Positions 1 to 12,000 of a stretch of DNA of 64,000 nt are shown here, piece by piece. The stretch lies in assembly GCF_012273895.1 (NCBI RefSeq), contig NW_024045132.1:1240001-1304000 (forward strand). Reading direction: 5' to 3'. The notes under the pieces are model-generated. The model ran no database searches, was not told the origin of the DNA, and worked only from the letters and a program-made list of their open reading frames with translations. Within the stretch, counting starts at the first letter, position 1. Each line of letters starts with the position of its first letter. This stretch comes from Zerene cesonia (Eukaryota; Arthropoda; Insecta; Lepidoptera; Pieridae). The translations under genes and the position numbers were made by a program.

Positions 1-604
1 ACGCGATAAATTATTAAAGCATGACGTTGGTGGAAGGGGTTGTGCTATACTATAATGCGCTATACTATGTGGAGACATTTTTGTACAATATAAGTTTAAT
101 TTTAAAAAAAAACCAAACCTTATGATGGGAAGTCTGTTGCTTCCAAACAACTACTCTTATTTTTTAGTGTTATAACAATTTCATGTCATTTTTAATTTTT
201 CTTCCTTGCATATCTACTTGGCCTATATATAATTAAAAATAAACTGAATATTATTTGTACAATTTCGATTTTCTACATTATTTTAAGTCATCATTTGCAA
301 AAACTAACTCTGTTTATTACAGGATGCAGTTCCGTTCACAGTTAAAATTTCAATACGCACAACGTATAACGCACAATAAATAAATAAATAAATAAATAAA
401 TATGCTTTCCGCTCAGGGCTTCGCCCGAGACGGCAAAGTAAATTCCTATGAGATAGAGATCGCAATAAAATCCCAGATGACTCAGTAGCCTTCTTACTAT
501 CTCCAGACACAAAAATGAGATCATAAAAATGCTGCGTTGCGACATGAAAGAAAGACAAAGAAACGATTAGTAAGATACAATAACTCATTCACTATCTACT
601 TCAG
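1..604. other. Intron of the amidase gene, no coding exon seen
   Basis: This stretch precedes the first visible exon of the amidase and ends in a clean acceptor (TTCAG at 600-604). I see no coding exon. Roughly 403-560 looks like an old dispersed repeat (a segment starting 'gctcagggcttcgcccgaga' and resembling a transposon remnant), next to an AAAT microsatellite. The upstream exons of the amidase lie outside the window. Confidence 0.6.
375..401. repeat. (AAAT)n microsatellite
   Basis: About six tandem copies of a 4-base AAAT unit, directly visible. It sits in an intron of the amidase gene. Confidence 0.9.
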
Positions 605-3600
605 GTATGAGCAACGACTGTGGTACAGTGTACCCCTACCGGAAACCAGCGACCAAGGACGCTGACATCGTCCGTCTAGCCAGAGAAGCTGGGGCAATAC
701 CAATCGCAGTCACCAACACGCCACAACTGTGTATGAACTGGGAGACTTACAACAACGTGTCTGGTCTCACCATGAACCCTTATGACCAGAAACGCACTAC
801 AGGAGGCTCTTCAGGGGGAGAGGTCAGTGCGAATATTAGCTAGTTTATTGGAATCAAGTCACTCGCTCATATACATGAGTTATTTAATGAAATTATTGTG
901 TTCTTTATAATCGAAAATGTTTCTAATCGTTCGATTTTCTTTTTGAGCAAATCTTTATGTACAATTTTTTTTGTTTGTACGTGCGTATAGACCGATAATG
1001 TTAGCTTAAAAGCTACATTCAATTGCAAATAAATAATTTTTAGTGGGGTATGAATTATACGCAATTATCTAGTCTTTAAAAATGAAAGGAGAGGTAAGAG
1101 GTTAAGAAGGATTTTTACTACACGCGAACAAAGCACGGGCGGGTCAAAACCATTAACCAACAATTAAAATAACACTAACGAACATGAAAAAAGTTTGACA
1201 TGCACGTTGAAGAATGGTATAGGGATGTATGTATGTAGTATATATATGTAAAATCTGAAAAAACACCTTATCATCACCATACCAATTGAAGTTGAAGACA
1301 TTAGTTTATTATTGTTATTAATAAGTATAATTCATACAATTAATCACAACTGCGATTTACTTACAATTTATTAATTAAATTTACAATTTACTTACATCTA
1401 TTCATTTAAATTCAACTGTCCAATCCAATAGCACTGTACCAAAGAAATATATAAATGTGCTTGAGAAAACAAAGTATTAGTTATAGATTTTTACAGTATT
1501 ATTGTTTTTTTTTTCTCACATACAGTCCGCCCTTATTGCCGCAGCAGCGTCAGTAATAGGCGTCGGTTCAGATATCGCCGGCTCCCTCCGGTTGCCACCC
1601 ATGTTCAATGGTATTTTTGGACACAAACCCACACCTCATCTTTGGTCTATTAAAGGTAAATATAGGAGTAAGGTTTTCTCAGTTAAAGCAACTCTCGTTA
1701 GATGGCGTGCTTTTTCGTCTAGAGAATGGAATCCTCTGTATTTATAATGGCTGATTTTTCAATCTTTAGTTTAAAACTATTCATCGAATATCGTATTAAA
1801 CAACGAGTTCTCAATTTTTTCTATATGCATACCTTTTAAAACTATGCTTTTTGTGTAATTTTTTATTATCGTGAAAATGTAATAGATTTCATTCTAATAT
1901 TAAATTGAGAGAAATGAGGCAGAGATAAAGTTTCGTAAATGTTATAATCTTGCCCTCTACCTAGTATAATAACTCAAATAGAACTAAACTTCACTTAACT
2001 CAAAATTAAAATCACTAATGGACATGTAGGTAGACTATTTTTTTTATTACGTTTCAAATATTACTACATATTTAAATGACAAAAATGATTGTTTAATGCT
2101 ATATTACATGTGTAGGAAGAGTTGTAGGAATTTAAGAATATGACTGAAAGACTGTAGGTATTATAAAATACCATTCACTTTTCAGGTCATGTACCCGACT
2201 CGTTGGACCCGACCTTTGAAGAATACTTCGCCCTGGGTCCTATAGCACGGTACGCCGAAGATTTGACACTGCTGCTTAAAGTTTTAAAGCAACCCGGAGC
2301 TCCTGATGTGCCATTCGATAAACCAGTAAGCATTTTTTATTTAAATAATTTAATTGTATTGGATATTATTTTAAGGAGATAAGAGTGCAAATGCTACTAA
2401 TTGTTAAACGAAAAGTAGGACAGACGTTCGGTTAGGTTATCGAGCATAGAAAAAGAATTTTAAACGATGTGGATCTTTCTTTATTCCAATTATTCAATCG
2501 TACTGATATAATTTTAGTGTAATTTCAACGTGTCAGTTTATTACTTCAAATTATTTATTGGTTAATAGGTTTAAAATGTGTAAATATGTTATTGAAATTG
2601 TTCTTATAATTATCTTTTCAGGTAGACATAACTCGCCTTAAATTTTATTACATGGAAGGTGATGGAGGCTACGTTATGAATAAAATAGGCCCGGACGTGA
2701 AAAAAGCCATGAACAAAGCTAAAAACTATATAAAATCCACGTATAATGTAGATGTACAAGAGGTGAGAGAAAGAATTTTATAGTATACTAGCTGCGCCCC
2801 GCGGTTTCACCCGCGTAAGTCCGTATCCCGTAGGAATATCGGGATAAAAAATAGATGTTGGCCGATTCTCAGACCTACCCAATATGTTTACCAAATTTCA
2901 GAGGAATCGGTCAAGCCGTTTCGGAGGAGTATGGCAACGAAAACTGTGACACGAGAATTTTATATATATAGATAGATGGTCAAATTGTGTGTTAAAAAGT
3001 ATCATTTAAAAAGCAAACCTTTATTTTTCACTTTAGTGTAATATTAATAAGGATAACTCTTAGCACTTTTTGAAATATAAAATCGAGAGGCTATTATATA
3101 CATATATTGTTCTTTAATTGGACATATTTTGCAGCTCAAAATCCAGAACCTTCATCACATGTGGGAGATCAGCGTAAGGGTGTTGTTCAAAATACGACAT
3201 GTTGCTAACATTTACACCGACCCAAATGAACGAGACCAACTGATATCGATGTGGCCAGAAATATTAAAGAAATTATTCGGTATATCTGATCACAGCTTAA
3301 CGTGCGTTCTTTATGGACCCGTCCAGAAATTCTTTGATAAATTACCCGAAAATTATTATCAGAATCTAGTGAAAACTTTTGAGCAAATTAAACAGGATTT
3401 CTATGTAAGTATGTCTATGTTAATTTTTTAATATAATAACAACTGAGCTGGTGGTTTGCCTCGATCACCACGGCCCATGAATATTTGCAGAGGTAGTAGC
3501 GAGGTAGAGTAAATCGATAACCGAAATAAGGGTGATGTGCATTTACCATAACATACAGACATTTTTATTTATACAGAAGTTCAGATATATAAAAATAAAA

Positions 3601-4202
3601 ACTGTGAAGGTTAGAAGTACAACCTTTATTGCCAATTATAATATTTTTTTTAAACACTGGTACACTTTGTAAACTAATATTGTAAACGCGAAAGTTTATA
3701 ACTATGGATGGATGTATGTATGCATGTTTGTTACTGCTTCACGCAAAAACTACTGAAACGATTGCAATGAAATTTGGTGCATAGATAACTGGACAACTGG
3801 AATAACATACAGGCAACTTTTTATCCCGATATTCCTACGGGATACAGACTTACGGTTAGGGCGCAGCTAGTATTCACTAATTCCCTCAACATTTTACAGG
3901 AAGTGCTATCAAACGATGCTGTTCTATTCTTCCCGTCATTCCCGAGCCCAGCACACTTACACTACCGGATATTTTACAAATTCCTGAACTGTGGATATCT
4001 TACAATGTTTAACGCTCTCGGTCTACCATCTACGAACTGTCCACTGGGATTGACAGATAAAGGTCTACCCGTTGGAATGCAAATTGTAGCTAATAAATGT
4101 AACGATCATCTCACGATAGCTGTAGCCAAGGAATTCGAAAAAGCTTTCGGTGGTTGGGTTCCCCCTAATAAGGATTTTTTTGACGGCGTTAAAACTGCTT
4201 AG
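605..4202 (+). CDS. FAAH2: Fatty-acid amide hydrolase 2-like amidase, 3' six exons (5' end outside window)
   Basis: Serine hydrolase of the amidase-signature family, which cleaves fatty-acid amides, usually membrane associated. Exons by splice sites: 605-822, 1526-1655, 2186-2325, 2622-2762, 3135-3404 and 3900-4202 (stop TAG). All junctions keep one frame. The first exon ends in TTGGSSGGE-type sequence (TGGSSGGE), which holds the cis-Ser of the Ser-cisSer-Lys triad. The second begins SALIAAAAS and carries GVGSDIAGS, whose final Ser is the expected nucleophile, followed by LRLPP. The last exon has the family's C-terminal block (LPSTNCPLGL, KGLPVGMQIVA, FGGW). The catalytic Lys and the N-terminal membrane segment should be in exons upstream of base 1. 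Family assignment is firm; the substrate is not deducible. The last two exons recur at 9187-10254. Confidence 0.92.
2787..2976 (+). mobile_element. Short interspersed element (CTAGCTGCGCCCCGCGG family), near-identical to 20754-20944
   Basis: This element starts 'actagctgcgccccgcgg' and ends in a TATATATAGATAGAT run. It matches 20754-20944 almost base for base over about 188 bases. The head ('cccgcgtaagtccgtatccc') is shared with a second family at 20351-20531 and 30756-30953, but the two diverge after about 60 bases. I read it as a non-autonomous retroelement or a 3' fragment of a LINE. It lies in the amidase intron. Confidence 0.75.
3445..3560 (+). mobile_element. Fragment of a 'gagctggtgg' SINE-like repeat
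   Basis: The segment begins 'gagctggtggtttgcctcg' and continues 'cggcccatgaatatttgcag'. It is a diverged relative of the elements at 6290-6590, 12392-12545 and 40209-40470 ('gcccatgaacatttggagag'). It is intronic, and its second allelic copy is near 9497-9612. Confidence 0.55.
3684..3872 (-). mobile_element. Retroelement fragment, reverse orientation
   Basis: This is the reverse complement of the family seen at 20351-20531 and 30756-30953: 'gcgaaagtttataa', 'actactgaaacgattgcaat', 'tatcccgatattcctacggg', ending 'gcgcagctagta'. It lies in the last intron of the amidase gene. The copy at 9737-9924 is the same insertion seen in the duplicated block. Confidence 0.7.
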
Positions 4203-6289
4203 ATAACGAAATAATTAAAGATATCAGCATCACATTGAGAGTATTGTAGCATTTATACAGTCCTTCGAAATGTGGCACAGTGTACAGAACTAAAAAGGAC
4301 TGCAATACAACGTATGCAGAAGGTAATAAAATAGCTACGGTACTGGCTACTGCTTAGAGTTCTTGTATGATAGTTTCATGTAAATAATATATAGGTATTT
4401 TTTTAAGAATAAGGTAGAATATTTAAGTGGTTTAATGATTACGCTTTGTACATAGAGTATTACATCATGTAGTACAGTTATAACTCTTACTCTTTTTATA
4501 CCAATATTTTACATAATATATTTGGACCAGAATGACAATCTCCTATGTACCGCGAGTATTGAAGCGAGTATTGTATGCAACTATTGTATAATAATAACCA
4601 TTCACAATCTATCTCAAAAATTTCTGATACATTATATGGTCACTTTATTTTTTGATTTTTTTATGCCATGAGCGGGCAACTGAATTCAGCTGAAGGTTCG
4701 CCTGTTGGTAACTGATCACAACCTAGTTATTATATGTACATTCTCCCCCTGTCTCCCCGTGACCACGCTCGCTGTAAAGTGTTCGAAACGTCGGGTTAAT
4801 AATATAATGAATAAATCGCGGTTAAAAGCCGTTAACAAGTTTTTAATTTCTAAATGATTACAACCTCCTATGAACATTTGGAGAGGTCGTAACTATGCGA
4901 ATGCGTTGCCCGCTTTTATGGGGGAAGGGTATTTACATGGACGATTGGTAAGAAGGAATGAACTGATAAGGGTGAGGAAAGGGAAACGGGCCTCCGGAAT
5001 TCGTGCCGAAGCGTGCTCGACTTCCACATTAAATTTTTGATATTATTTATAAAGTATAAACTATACAGTGTAAGATGGTTAAAGTTTATAACATTACTCA
5101 TAGAAATCATACTGATTATGTTGAATAAAACTTAGTACTGACCGCTTTAATTTGAATAGGTACCCGTGATATTTGATATATAGGACTAGGTTATATGAAT
5201 GGTGGTATATGATGATAGTGGATATAGGATTTCCAAAGTTAGAATACGCTTTGTGTATTTCTGTAATAGTTATATGATCTAACTGTTGTATTGTTGTCTA
5301 GTTAATAAGTTTTTACAGAGTACTGCATATGTTATTAAAAGTGGATATTATTTTATATAAGAGGTGTTTTTTTTTTTTTGTTAATTTCCCTGTTCATGAA
5401 CCAATCACTTTTTACACTTTATCTAAATAAAGTGTATCCCAAAATCGATCAATAAATTTTTCAATCAATAAAATTTTATATTACTAATAAAATAGTGCTA
5501 GAACTATTTTTTCTACCATTTGATTTTTTCTTAGGACAATAGATCAAATGCAACTGGAAATAAAATCACATAATTCTTCCTTAAAATTTTTTTACATCAG
5601 GGTATAAGTTAAGATTTAACCATAAATAGTATAGAAATTATAATATAGATACAAAAATAAGCATAATATGTGTCACTACGTAGAAAGTTAAAGCCAAATA
5701 CAATAATTGTGTAATATACTTATTGAATTAACATTGACCACAACGACGAATAAATCAGATTGTATTCTACCTAATACCTTAATAACATAAAAATCTAATG
5801 ACAATGGACGTGGCCGTTAAGACGGCAGAGTAGTTACAAACTACAAGGTTAATCTGAGTCTAGGACACACGCGATATCATTAGTCAATGATATTATATGA
5901 AAAAATCAATGCATGAAATAGCATTGTACTGGTCACTGTGGTAGTTTAGTAGCTTTTAAAATATTGAGACTGTACTCTACTTGATACGATTGCCTATTTC
6001 TTCATTATGTGATAGATATTTAACTAATTTATGTACAAGACTTACGAATTAGTATACATCAAATAATTATAAATAATTATTTTCTGCAACGAAAGTCGAT
6101 GTTGCTGGGAACAAACGCACCACTTTTATCAAACATCCAATTTTCTAACAAACACAAAAATTATCACATCAATCAGTTAATAACCCAAAAAAATGCAGTC
6201 AAATTGAAAACCTCCGTTCGTTTTTGGAATTGTCGATTAATTCAAATCAAGTCTAACCCCGACAATTACATAAATTATGTTATAGTCGG

Positions 6290-6590
6290 CTAACCAAGTG
6301 GATCGCCTGATGGCAAACGCTAACACTGCCCATGAACATTTCCAGGGGCATTTCGTCTCTGGAAATGGAACGGCGACCTTAAAAGGTGTATAGAATAAAG
6401 AATGGTATGAATGAAAAATAGGGGAATATAGACAAGGCCTGGAAAGGGTTAAATAATGAATACGGGCCGTAAGCCCCCCCGCTCCTCAAACGAAACGGTG
6501 AGAGCTCACCTGTGGGGATGTGGTACCTTCCCTGGTGCGAGCTGGCATAATTCGTACCAAAGCGTGCTCGTCTCGCACATTCAAGTGTTA
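6290..6590 (+). mobile_element. SINE-like repeat
   Basis: The element starts near 'ggctaaccaagtggatcgcc', runs through 'cccatgaacatttccagggg' and ends near 'gcgagctggcataattcgta' and 'cgtgctcgtctcgcacat'. It is related to 40209-40470 and 26268-26325. In the second allelic block it is shortened (12392-12545). Confidence 0.6.
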
Positions 6591-6687
6591 ATATGAAATA
6601 AGTTTAAAATGAATTTATATGTTTTTCAAATATTTGCAAACACAAAAATAACACAATTTTGTAATAATTACTATTAAGTTATTATAC

Positions 6688-6866
6688 ATCACTCAAAAGG
6701 TGAAGGAAAACATCATGAGGAAACTGGCATGTCTGAGAATCAAAAATTTCGACGACATGTGACATCTGCCAATCTGCACTTGGCCAGCGTGGTGGATTAT
6801 AGCCTGCGCCCTCATAGGAGGCCTGTGTCCCAGCAGTGGGAATATATATATATATACTGATGATGA
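6688..6866 (+). mobile_element. 3' part of a GATGAT-tailed SINE
   Basis: It carries 'gaaggaaaacatcatgagga', 'aggcctgtgtcccagcagtg' and a CTGATGATGATAA tail. The same body appears at 12555-12730, 28750-29035 and at both edges of the gap at 40755. The tRNA-like head is missing here. Confidence 0.75.
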
Positions 6867-7137
6867 TAACAAGACATAATCCTGCTATTAAATAAAAAGA
6901 CGTAATCCTTCAACCTGGTGTTGAAAAATATTATAGACACTTTCGTTTCTCTATAAGTAGCTTACCTAACATTTGAAAGGATCATTTCTTCATTTTAAGA
7001 TTCATAAAACCTTAAAAGATATCTCTTATAGATTTCTCCGATGTTACCGAAAATCGAACCTCTTAAAAATTATCCCATAAGGACCTTATTCGCGCAGCGA
7101 AATAAAAATTAATTATTCTCCATCTAATTAAAATTAA

Positions 7138-7392
7138 CAGATCCATATCATTACTTTACATTTTACTTATATTATAAAGTTAACGGTTTTGTTTACTTGT
7201 AGTAGTATCTAATAGTACTAGTAATATAAAATAATAGTACTAGTCTTATTGTATATCTTTAAAACTACGCAACGGATTTTGATATTTTTTTTTAATAGAC
7301 AGAATGAATAAAGAGGAAGGTTTATATGTATATTAATATCCATTAAACTACTCCGAATTTAACGCGTGCGAAACCGCGGGCAAAAGCTAGTA
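7138..7392 (+). mobile_element. Dispersed repeat ending 'gcgggcaaaagctagta'
   Basis: The element runs from near 'tattataaagttaacggttt' to 'gaaaccgcgggcaaaagcta'. The ending resembles a common lepidopteran non-autonomous element; 17427-17980 ends in a similar way ('gggcaacagctagta'). The second allelic copy is 13010-13253. Confidence 0.55.
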
Positions 7393-8032
7393 CATACTTT
7401 ATAATAAACAAGTATTTAGGTATCAATATATAAAAGCATAGATGTTATATTCTGTGGCCACGACTCACAACAAATGTCCGCCACTCATATTCGCTCGAAT
7501 ACGCAAACCAACAAGTGTGCATTTGCAATTTTTTTTTTTTTTTTTGTATACTTGAACTGAAACATTTATACATTGTACCCGAAAAGCAACAATGCGGCAT
7601 TTTGCTGCACAATGCAAATTGCAAATCGCTACGAATTGCCAAATGCCATATACCATTTCCGTTCATTTAATGTTGCCCTATTGGAATAGTGCTAGTTGTT
7701 GCCACAACTAAATAGAAGAGTTTTAAGCAAAAATAATCTCAAATCTTTATTCAAATAAATTTTTTATACACGTTCGTATTTATATTTCAATTTCGAATTC
7801 GATTTTACGAAATAAGAAAGTCCAAAATAGATTATTACACGTAAGTCTTTTCTTGGTAGTTTTTTTTCAAAACTATAAGAAACAATAAAAAAAAACATTT
7901 TAATAGCATAATTTCCAACAATCTTACTTATTACAATATGTTTATTGAACATAAATACATACTTTTTTTACAAAATTGAGATTGAATGAACTCATGATCT
8001 GCAGAATGATGAATGAAATTTTACATTGACAG

Positions 8033-9032
8033 NNNNNNNNNNNNNNNNNNNNNNNNNNNNNNNNNNNNNNNNNNNNNNNNNNNNNNNNNNNNNNNNNNNN
8101 NNNNNNNNNNNNNNNNNNNNNNNNNNNNNNNNNNNNNNNNNNNNNNNNNNNNNNNNNNNNNNNNNNNNNNNNNNNNNNNNNNNNNNNNNNNNNNNNNNNN
8201 NNNNNNNNNNNNNNNNNNNNNNNNNNNNNNNNNNNNNNNNNNNNNNNNNNNNNNNNNNNNNNNNNNNNNNNNNNNNNNNNNNNNNNNNNNNNNNNNNNNN
8301 NNNNNNNNNNNNNNNNNNNNNNNNNNNNNNNNNNNNNNNNNNNNNNNNNNNNNNNNNNNNNNNNNNNNNNNNNNNNNNNNNNNNNNNNNNNNNNNNNNNN
8401 NNNNNNNNNNNNNNNNNNNNNNNNNNNNNNNNNNNNNNNNNNNNNNNNNNNNNNNNNNNNNNNNNNNNNNNNNNNNNNNNNNNNNNNNNNNNNNNNNNNN
8501 NNNNNNNNNNNNNNNNNNNNNNNNNNNNNNNNNNNNNNNNNNNNNNNNNNNNNNNNNNNNNNNNNNNNNNNNNNNNNNNNNNNNNNNNNNNNNNNNNNNN
8601 NNNNNNNNNNNNNNNNNNNNNNNNNNNNNNNNNNNNNNNNNNNNNNNNNNNNNNNNNNNNNNNNNNNNNNNNNNNNNNNNNNNNNNNNNNNNNNNNNNNN
8701 NNNNNNNNNNNNNNNNNNNNNNNNNNNNNNNNNNNNNNNNNNNNNNNNNNNNNNNNNNNNNNNNNNNNNNNNNNNNNNNNNNNNNNNNNNNNNNNNNNNN
8801 NNNNNNNNNNNNNNNNNNNNNNNNNNNNNNNNNNNNNNNNNNNNNNNNNNNNNNNNNNNNNNNNNNNNNNNNNNNNNNNNNNNNNNNNNNNNNNNNNNNN
8901 NNNNNNNNNNNNNNNNNNNNNNNNNNNNNNNNNNNNNNNNNNNNNNNNNNNNNNNNNNNNNNNNNNNNNNNNNNNNNNNNNNNNNNNNNNNNNNNNNNNN
9001 NNNNNNNNNNNNNNNNNNNNNNNNNNNNNNNN
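8033..9032. other. Assembly gap, exactly 1,000 N
   Basis: A run of exactly 1,000 N separates the two copies of the 5-kb block. The length is a fixed scaffolding placeholder. Because the flanks overlap as alleles, there is probably no missing sequence here at all. Confidence 0.98.
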
Positions 9033-12000
9033 TGGTCAAATTGTGTGTTAAAAAGTATCATTTAAAAAGCAAACCTTTATTTTTCACTTTAGTGTAATAT
9101 TAATAAGGATAACTCTTAGCACTTTTTGAAATATAAAATCGAGAGGCTATTATATATATTGTTCTTTAATTGGACATATTTTGCAGCTCAAAATCCAGAA
9201 CCTTCATCACATGTGGGAGATCAGCGTAAGGGTGTTGTTCAAAATACGACATGTTGCTAACATTTACACCGACCCAAATGAACGAGACCAACTGATATCG
9301 ATGTGGCCACAAATATTAAAGAAATTATTCGGTATATCTGATCACAGCTTAACGTGCGTTCTTTATGGACCCGTCCAGAAATTCTTTGATAAATTACCCG
9401 AAAATTATTATCAGAATCTAGTGAAAACTTTTGAGCAAATTAAACAGGATTTCTATGTAAGTATGTCTATGTTAATTTTTTAATATAATAACAACTGAGC
9501 TGGTGGTTTGCCTCGATCACCACGGCCCATGAATATTTGCAGAGGTAGTAGCGAGGTAGAGTAAATCGATAACCGAAATAAGGGTGATGTGCATTTACCA
9601 TAACATACAGACATTTTTATTTATACAGAAGTTCAGATATATAAAAATAAAAACTGTGAAGGTTAGAAGTACAACCTTTATTGCCAATTATAATATTTTT
9701 TTTAAACACTGGTACACTTTGTAAACTAATATTGTAAACGCGAAAGTTTATAACTATGGATGGATGTATGTATGCATGTTTGTTACTGCTTCACGCAAAA
9801 ACTACTGAAACGATTGCAATGAAATTTGGTGCATAGATAACTGGACAACTGGAATAACATACAGGCAACTTTTTATCCCGATATTCCTACGGGATACAGA
9901 CTTACGGTTAGGGCGCAGCTAGTATTCACTAATTCCCTCAACATTTTACAGGAAGTGCTATCAAACGATGCTGTTCTATTCTTCCCGTCATTCCCGAGCC
10001 CAGCACACTTACACTACCGGATATTTTACAAATTCCTGAACTGTGGATATCTTACAATGTTTAACGCTCTCGGTCTACCATCTACGAACTGTCCACTGGG
10101 ATTGACAGATAAAGGTCTACCCGTTGGAATGCAAATTGTAGCTAATAAATGTAACGATCATCTCACGATAGCTGTAGCCAAGGAATTCGAAAAAGCTTTC
10201 GGTGGTTGGGTTCCCCCTAATAAGGATTTTTTTGACGGCGTTAAAACTGCTTAGATAACGAAATAATTAAAGATATCAGCATCACATTGAGAGTATTGTA
10301 GCATTTATACAGTCCTTCGAAATGTGGCACAGTGTACAGAACTAAAAAGGACTGCAATACAACGTATGCAGAAGGTAATAAAATAGCTACGGTACTGGCT
10401 ACTGCTTAGAGTTCTTGTATGATAGTTTCATGTAAATAATATATAGGTATTTTTTTAAGAATAAGGTAGAATGTTTAAGTGGTTTAATGATTACGCTTTG
10501 TACATAGAGTATTACATCATGTAGTACAGTTATAACTCTTACTCTTTTTATACCAATATTTTACATAATATATTTGGACCAGAATGACAATCTCCTATGT
10601 ACCGCGAGTATTGAAGCGAGTATTGTATGCAACTATTGTATAATAATAACCATTCACAATCTATCTCAAAAATTTCTGATACATTATATGGTCACTTTAT
10701 TGCTTTGATTTTTTTATGCCATGAGCGGGCAACTGAATTCAGCTGAAGGTTCGCCTGTTGGTAACTGATCACAACCTAGTTATTATACATTCTCCCCCTG
10801 TCTCCCCGTGACCACGCTCGCTGTAAAGTGTTCGAAACGTCGGGTAAATAATATAATGAATAAATCGCGGTTAAAAGCCGTTAACAAGTTTTTAATTTCT
10901 AAATGATTACAACCTCCTATGAACATTTGGAGAGGTCGTACCTATGCGAACGCGTTGCCCGCTTTTATGGGGGAAGGGTATTGTCATTGACGACTGGTAA
11001 GAAGGAATGGACTGATAAGGGTGAGGAAAGGGAAACGGGCCTCCGGAATTCGTGACGAAGCGTGCTCGACTTCCACATTAAATTTTTGATATTATTTATA
11101 AAGTATAAACTAAACAGTATAAGATGGTTAAAGTTTATAACATTACTCATGGAAATCATACTGATTATGTTGAATAAAACTTAGTAGTGACCGCTTTAAT
11201 TTTAATAGGTACCCGTGATATTTGATATATAGGACTAGGTTATATGAATGGTGGTATATGATGATAGTGGATATAGGATTTCCAAAGTTAGAATACGCTT
11301 TGTGTATTTTTGTAATAGTTATATGACCTAACTGTTGTATTGTTGTCTAGTTAATAAGTTTTTACAGAGTACTGCATATGTTATTAAAAGTGGATATTAT
11401 TTTATATTAGGTGTTTTTTTTTTTTTTTGTTAATTTCCCTGTTCATGAACCAATCACTTTTTACACTTTATCTAAATAAAGTGTATCCCAAAATCGATCA
11501 ATAAATTTTTCAATCAATAAAATTTTATATTACTTATAAAATAGTGCTAGAACTATTTTTTCTACCATTTGATTTTTTCTTAGGACAATAGATCAAATGC
11601 AACTGGAAATAATATCACGTAATTCTTCCTAAACATTTTTTTACATCAGGGTATAAGTTGAAATGTAAACATAAATAGTATAGAAATTATAATATAGATA
11701 CAAAAATATGCATAATATGTGTCACCACGTAGAAAGTTAAAGCCAAATACAATAATTGTGTAATATACTTATTGAATTAACATTGACCACAACGACGAAT
11801 AAATCAGATTGTATTCTACCTAATACCTTAATAACATAAAAATCTAATGACAATGGACGTGGCCGTTAAGACGGCAGAGTAGTTACAAACTACAAGGTTA
11901 ATCTGAGTCTAGGACACACGCGATATCATTAGTCAATGATATTATATGAAAAAATCAATGCATGAAATAGCATTGTACTGGTCACTGTGGTAGTTTAGTA

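Larger units (their letters stand above)
2977..8032. repeat. First copy of a 5-kb block repeated at 9033-13902
   Basis: From 'tggtcaaattgtgtg' at 2977 to 'ttttacattgacag' at 8032 the sequence matches 9033-13902 in order and orientation. There are scattered single-base changes and a few indels: about 55 bases extra in copy two near 12322, and roughly 220 bases near 6460-6680 absent from copy two. The right end of this copy abuts the 1,000-N gap, and the left end of the other copy abuts the same gap. That is the pattern of two overlapping allelic contigs placed side by side. Confidence 0.9.
4203..8032. other. Amidase downstream flank, no gene seen
   Basis: Past the amidase stop codon there are several AATAAA-type signals (for example near 4326 and 5120), so the 3' UTR could end in several places. 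The remainder is intergenic, with repeats at 6290-6590, 6688-6866 and 7138-7392. The open frames here are short and not coding-like. Confidence 0.6.

Noticed and set aside
9187..10254. A second, independent amidase gene
   Set aside because: Only the last two exons are present, they are almost identical to 3135-4202, and both copies abut the same assembly gap. Allelic duplication by the assembler explains this better.
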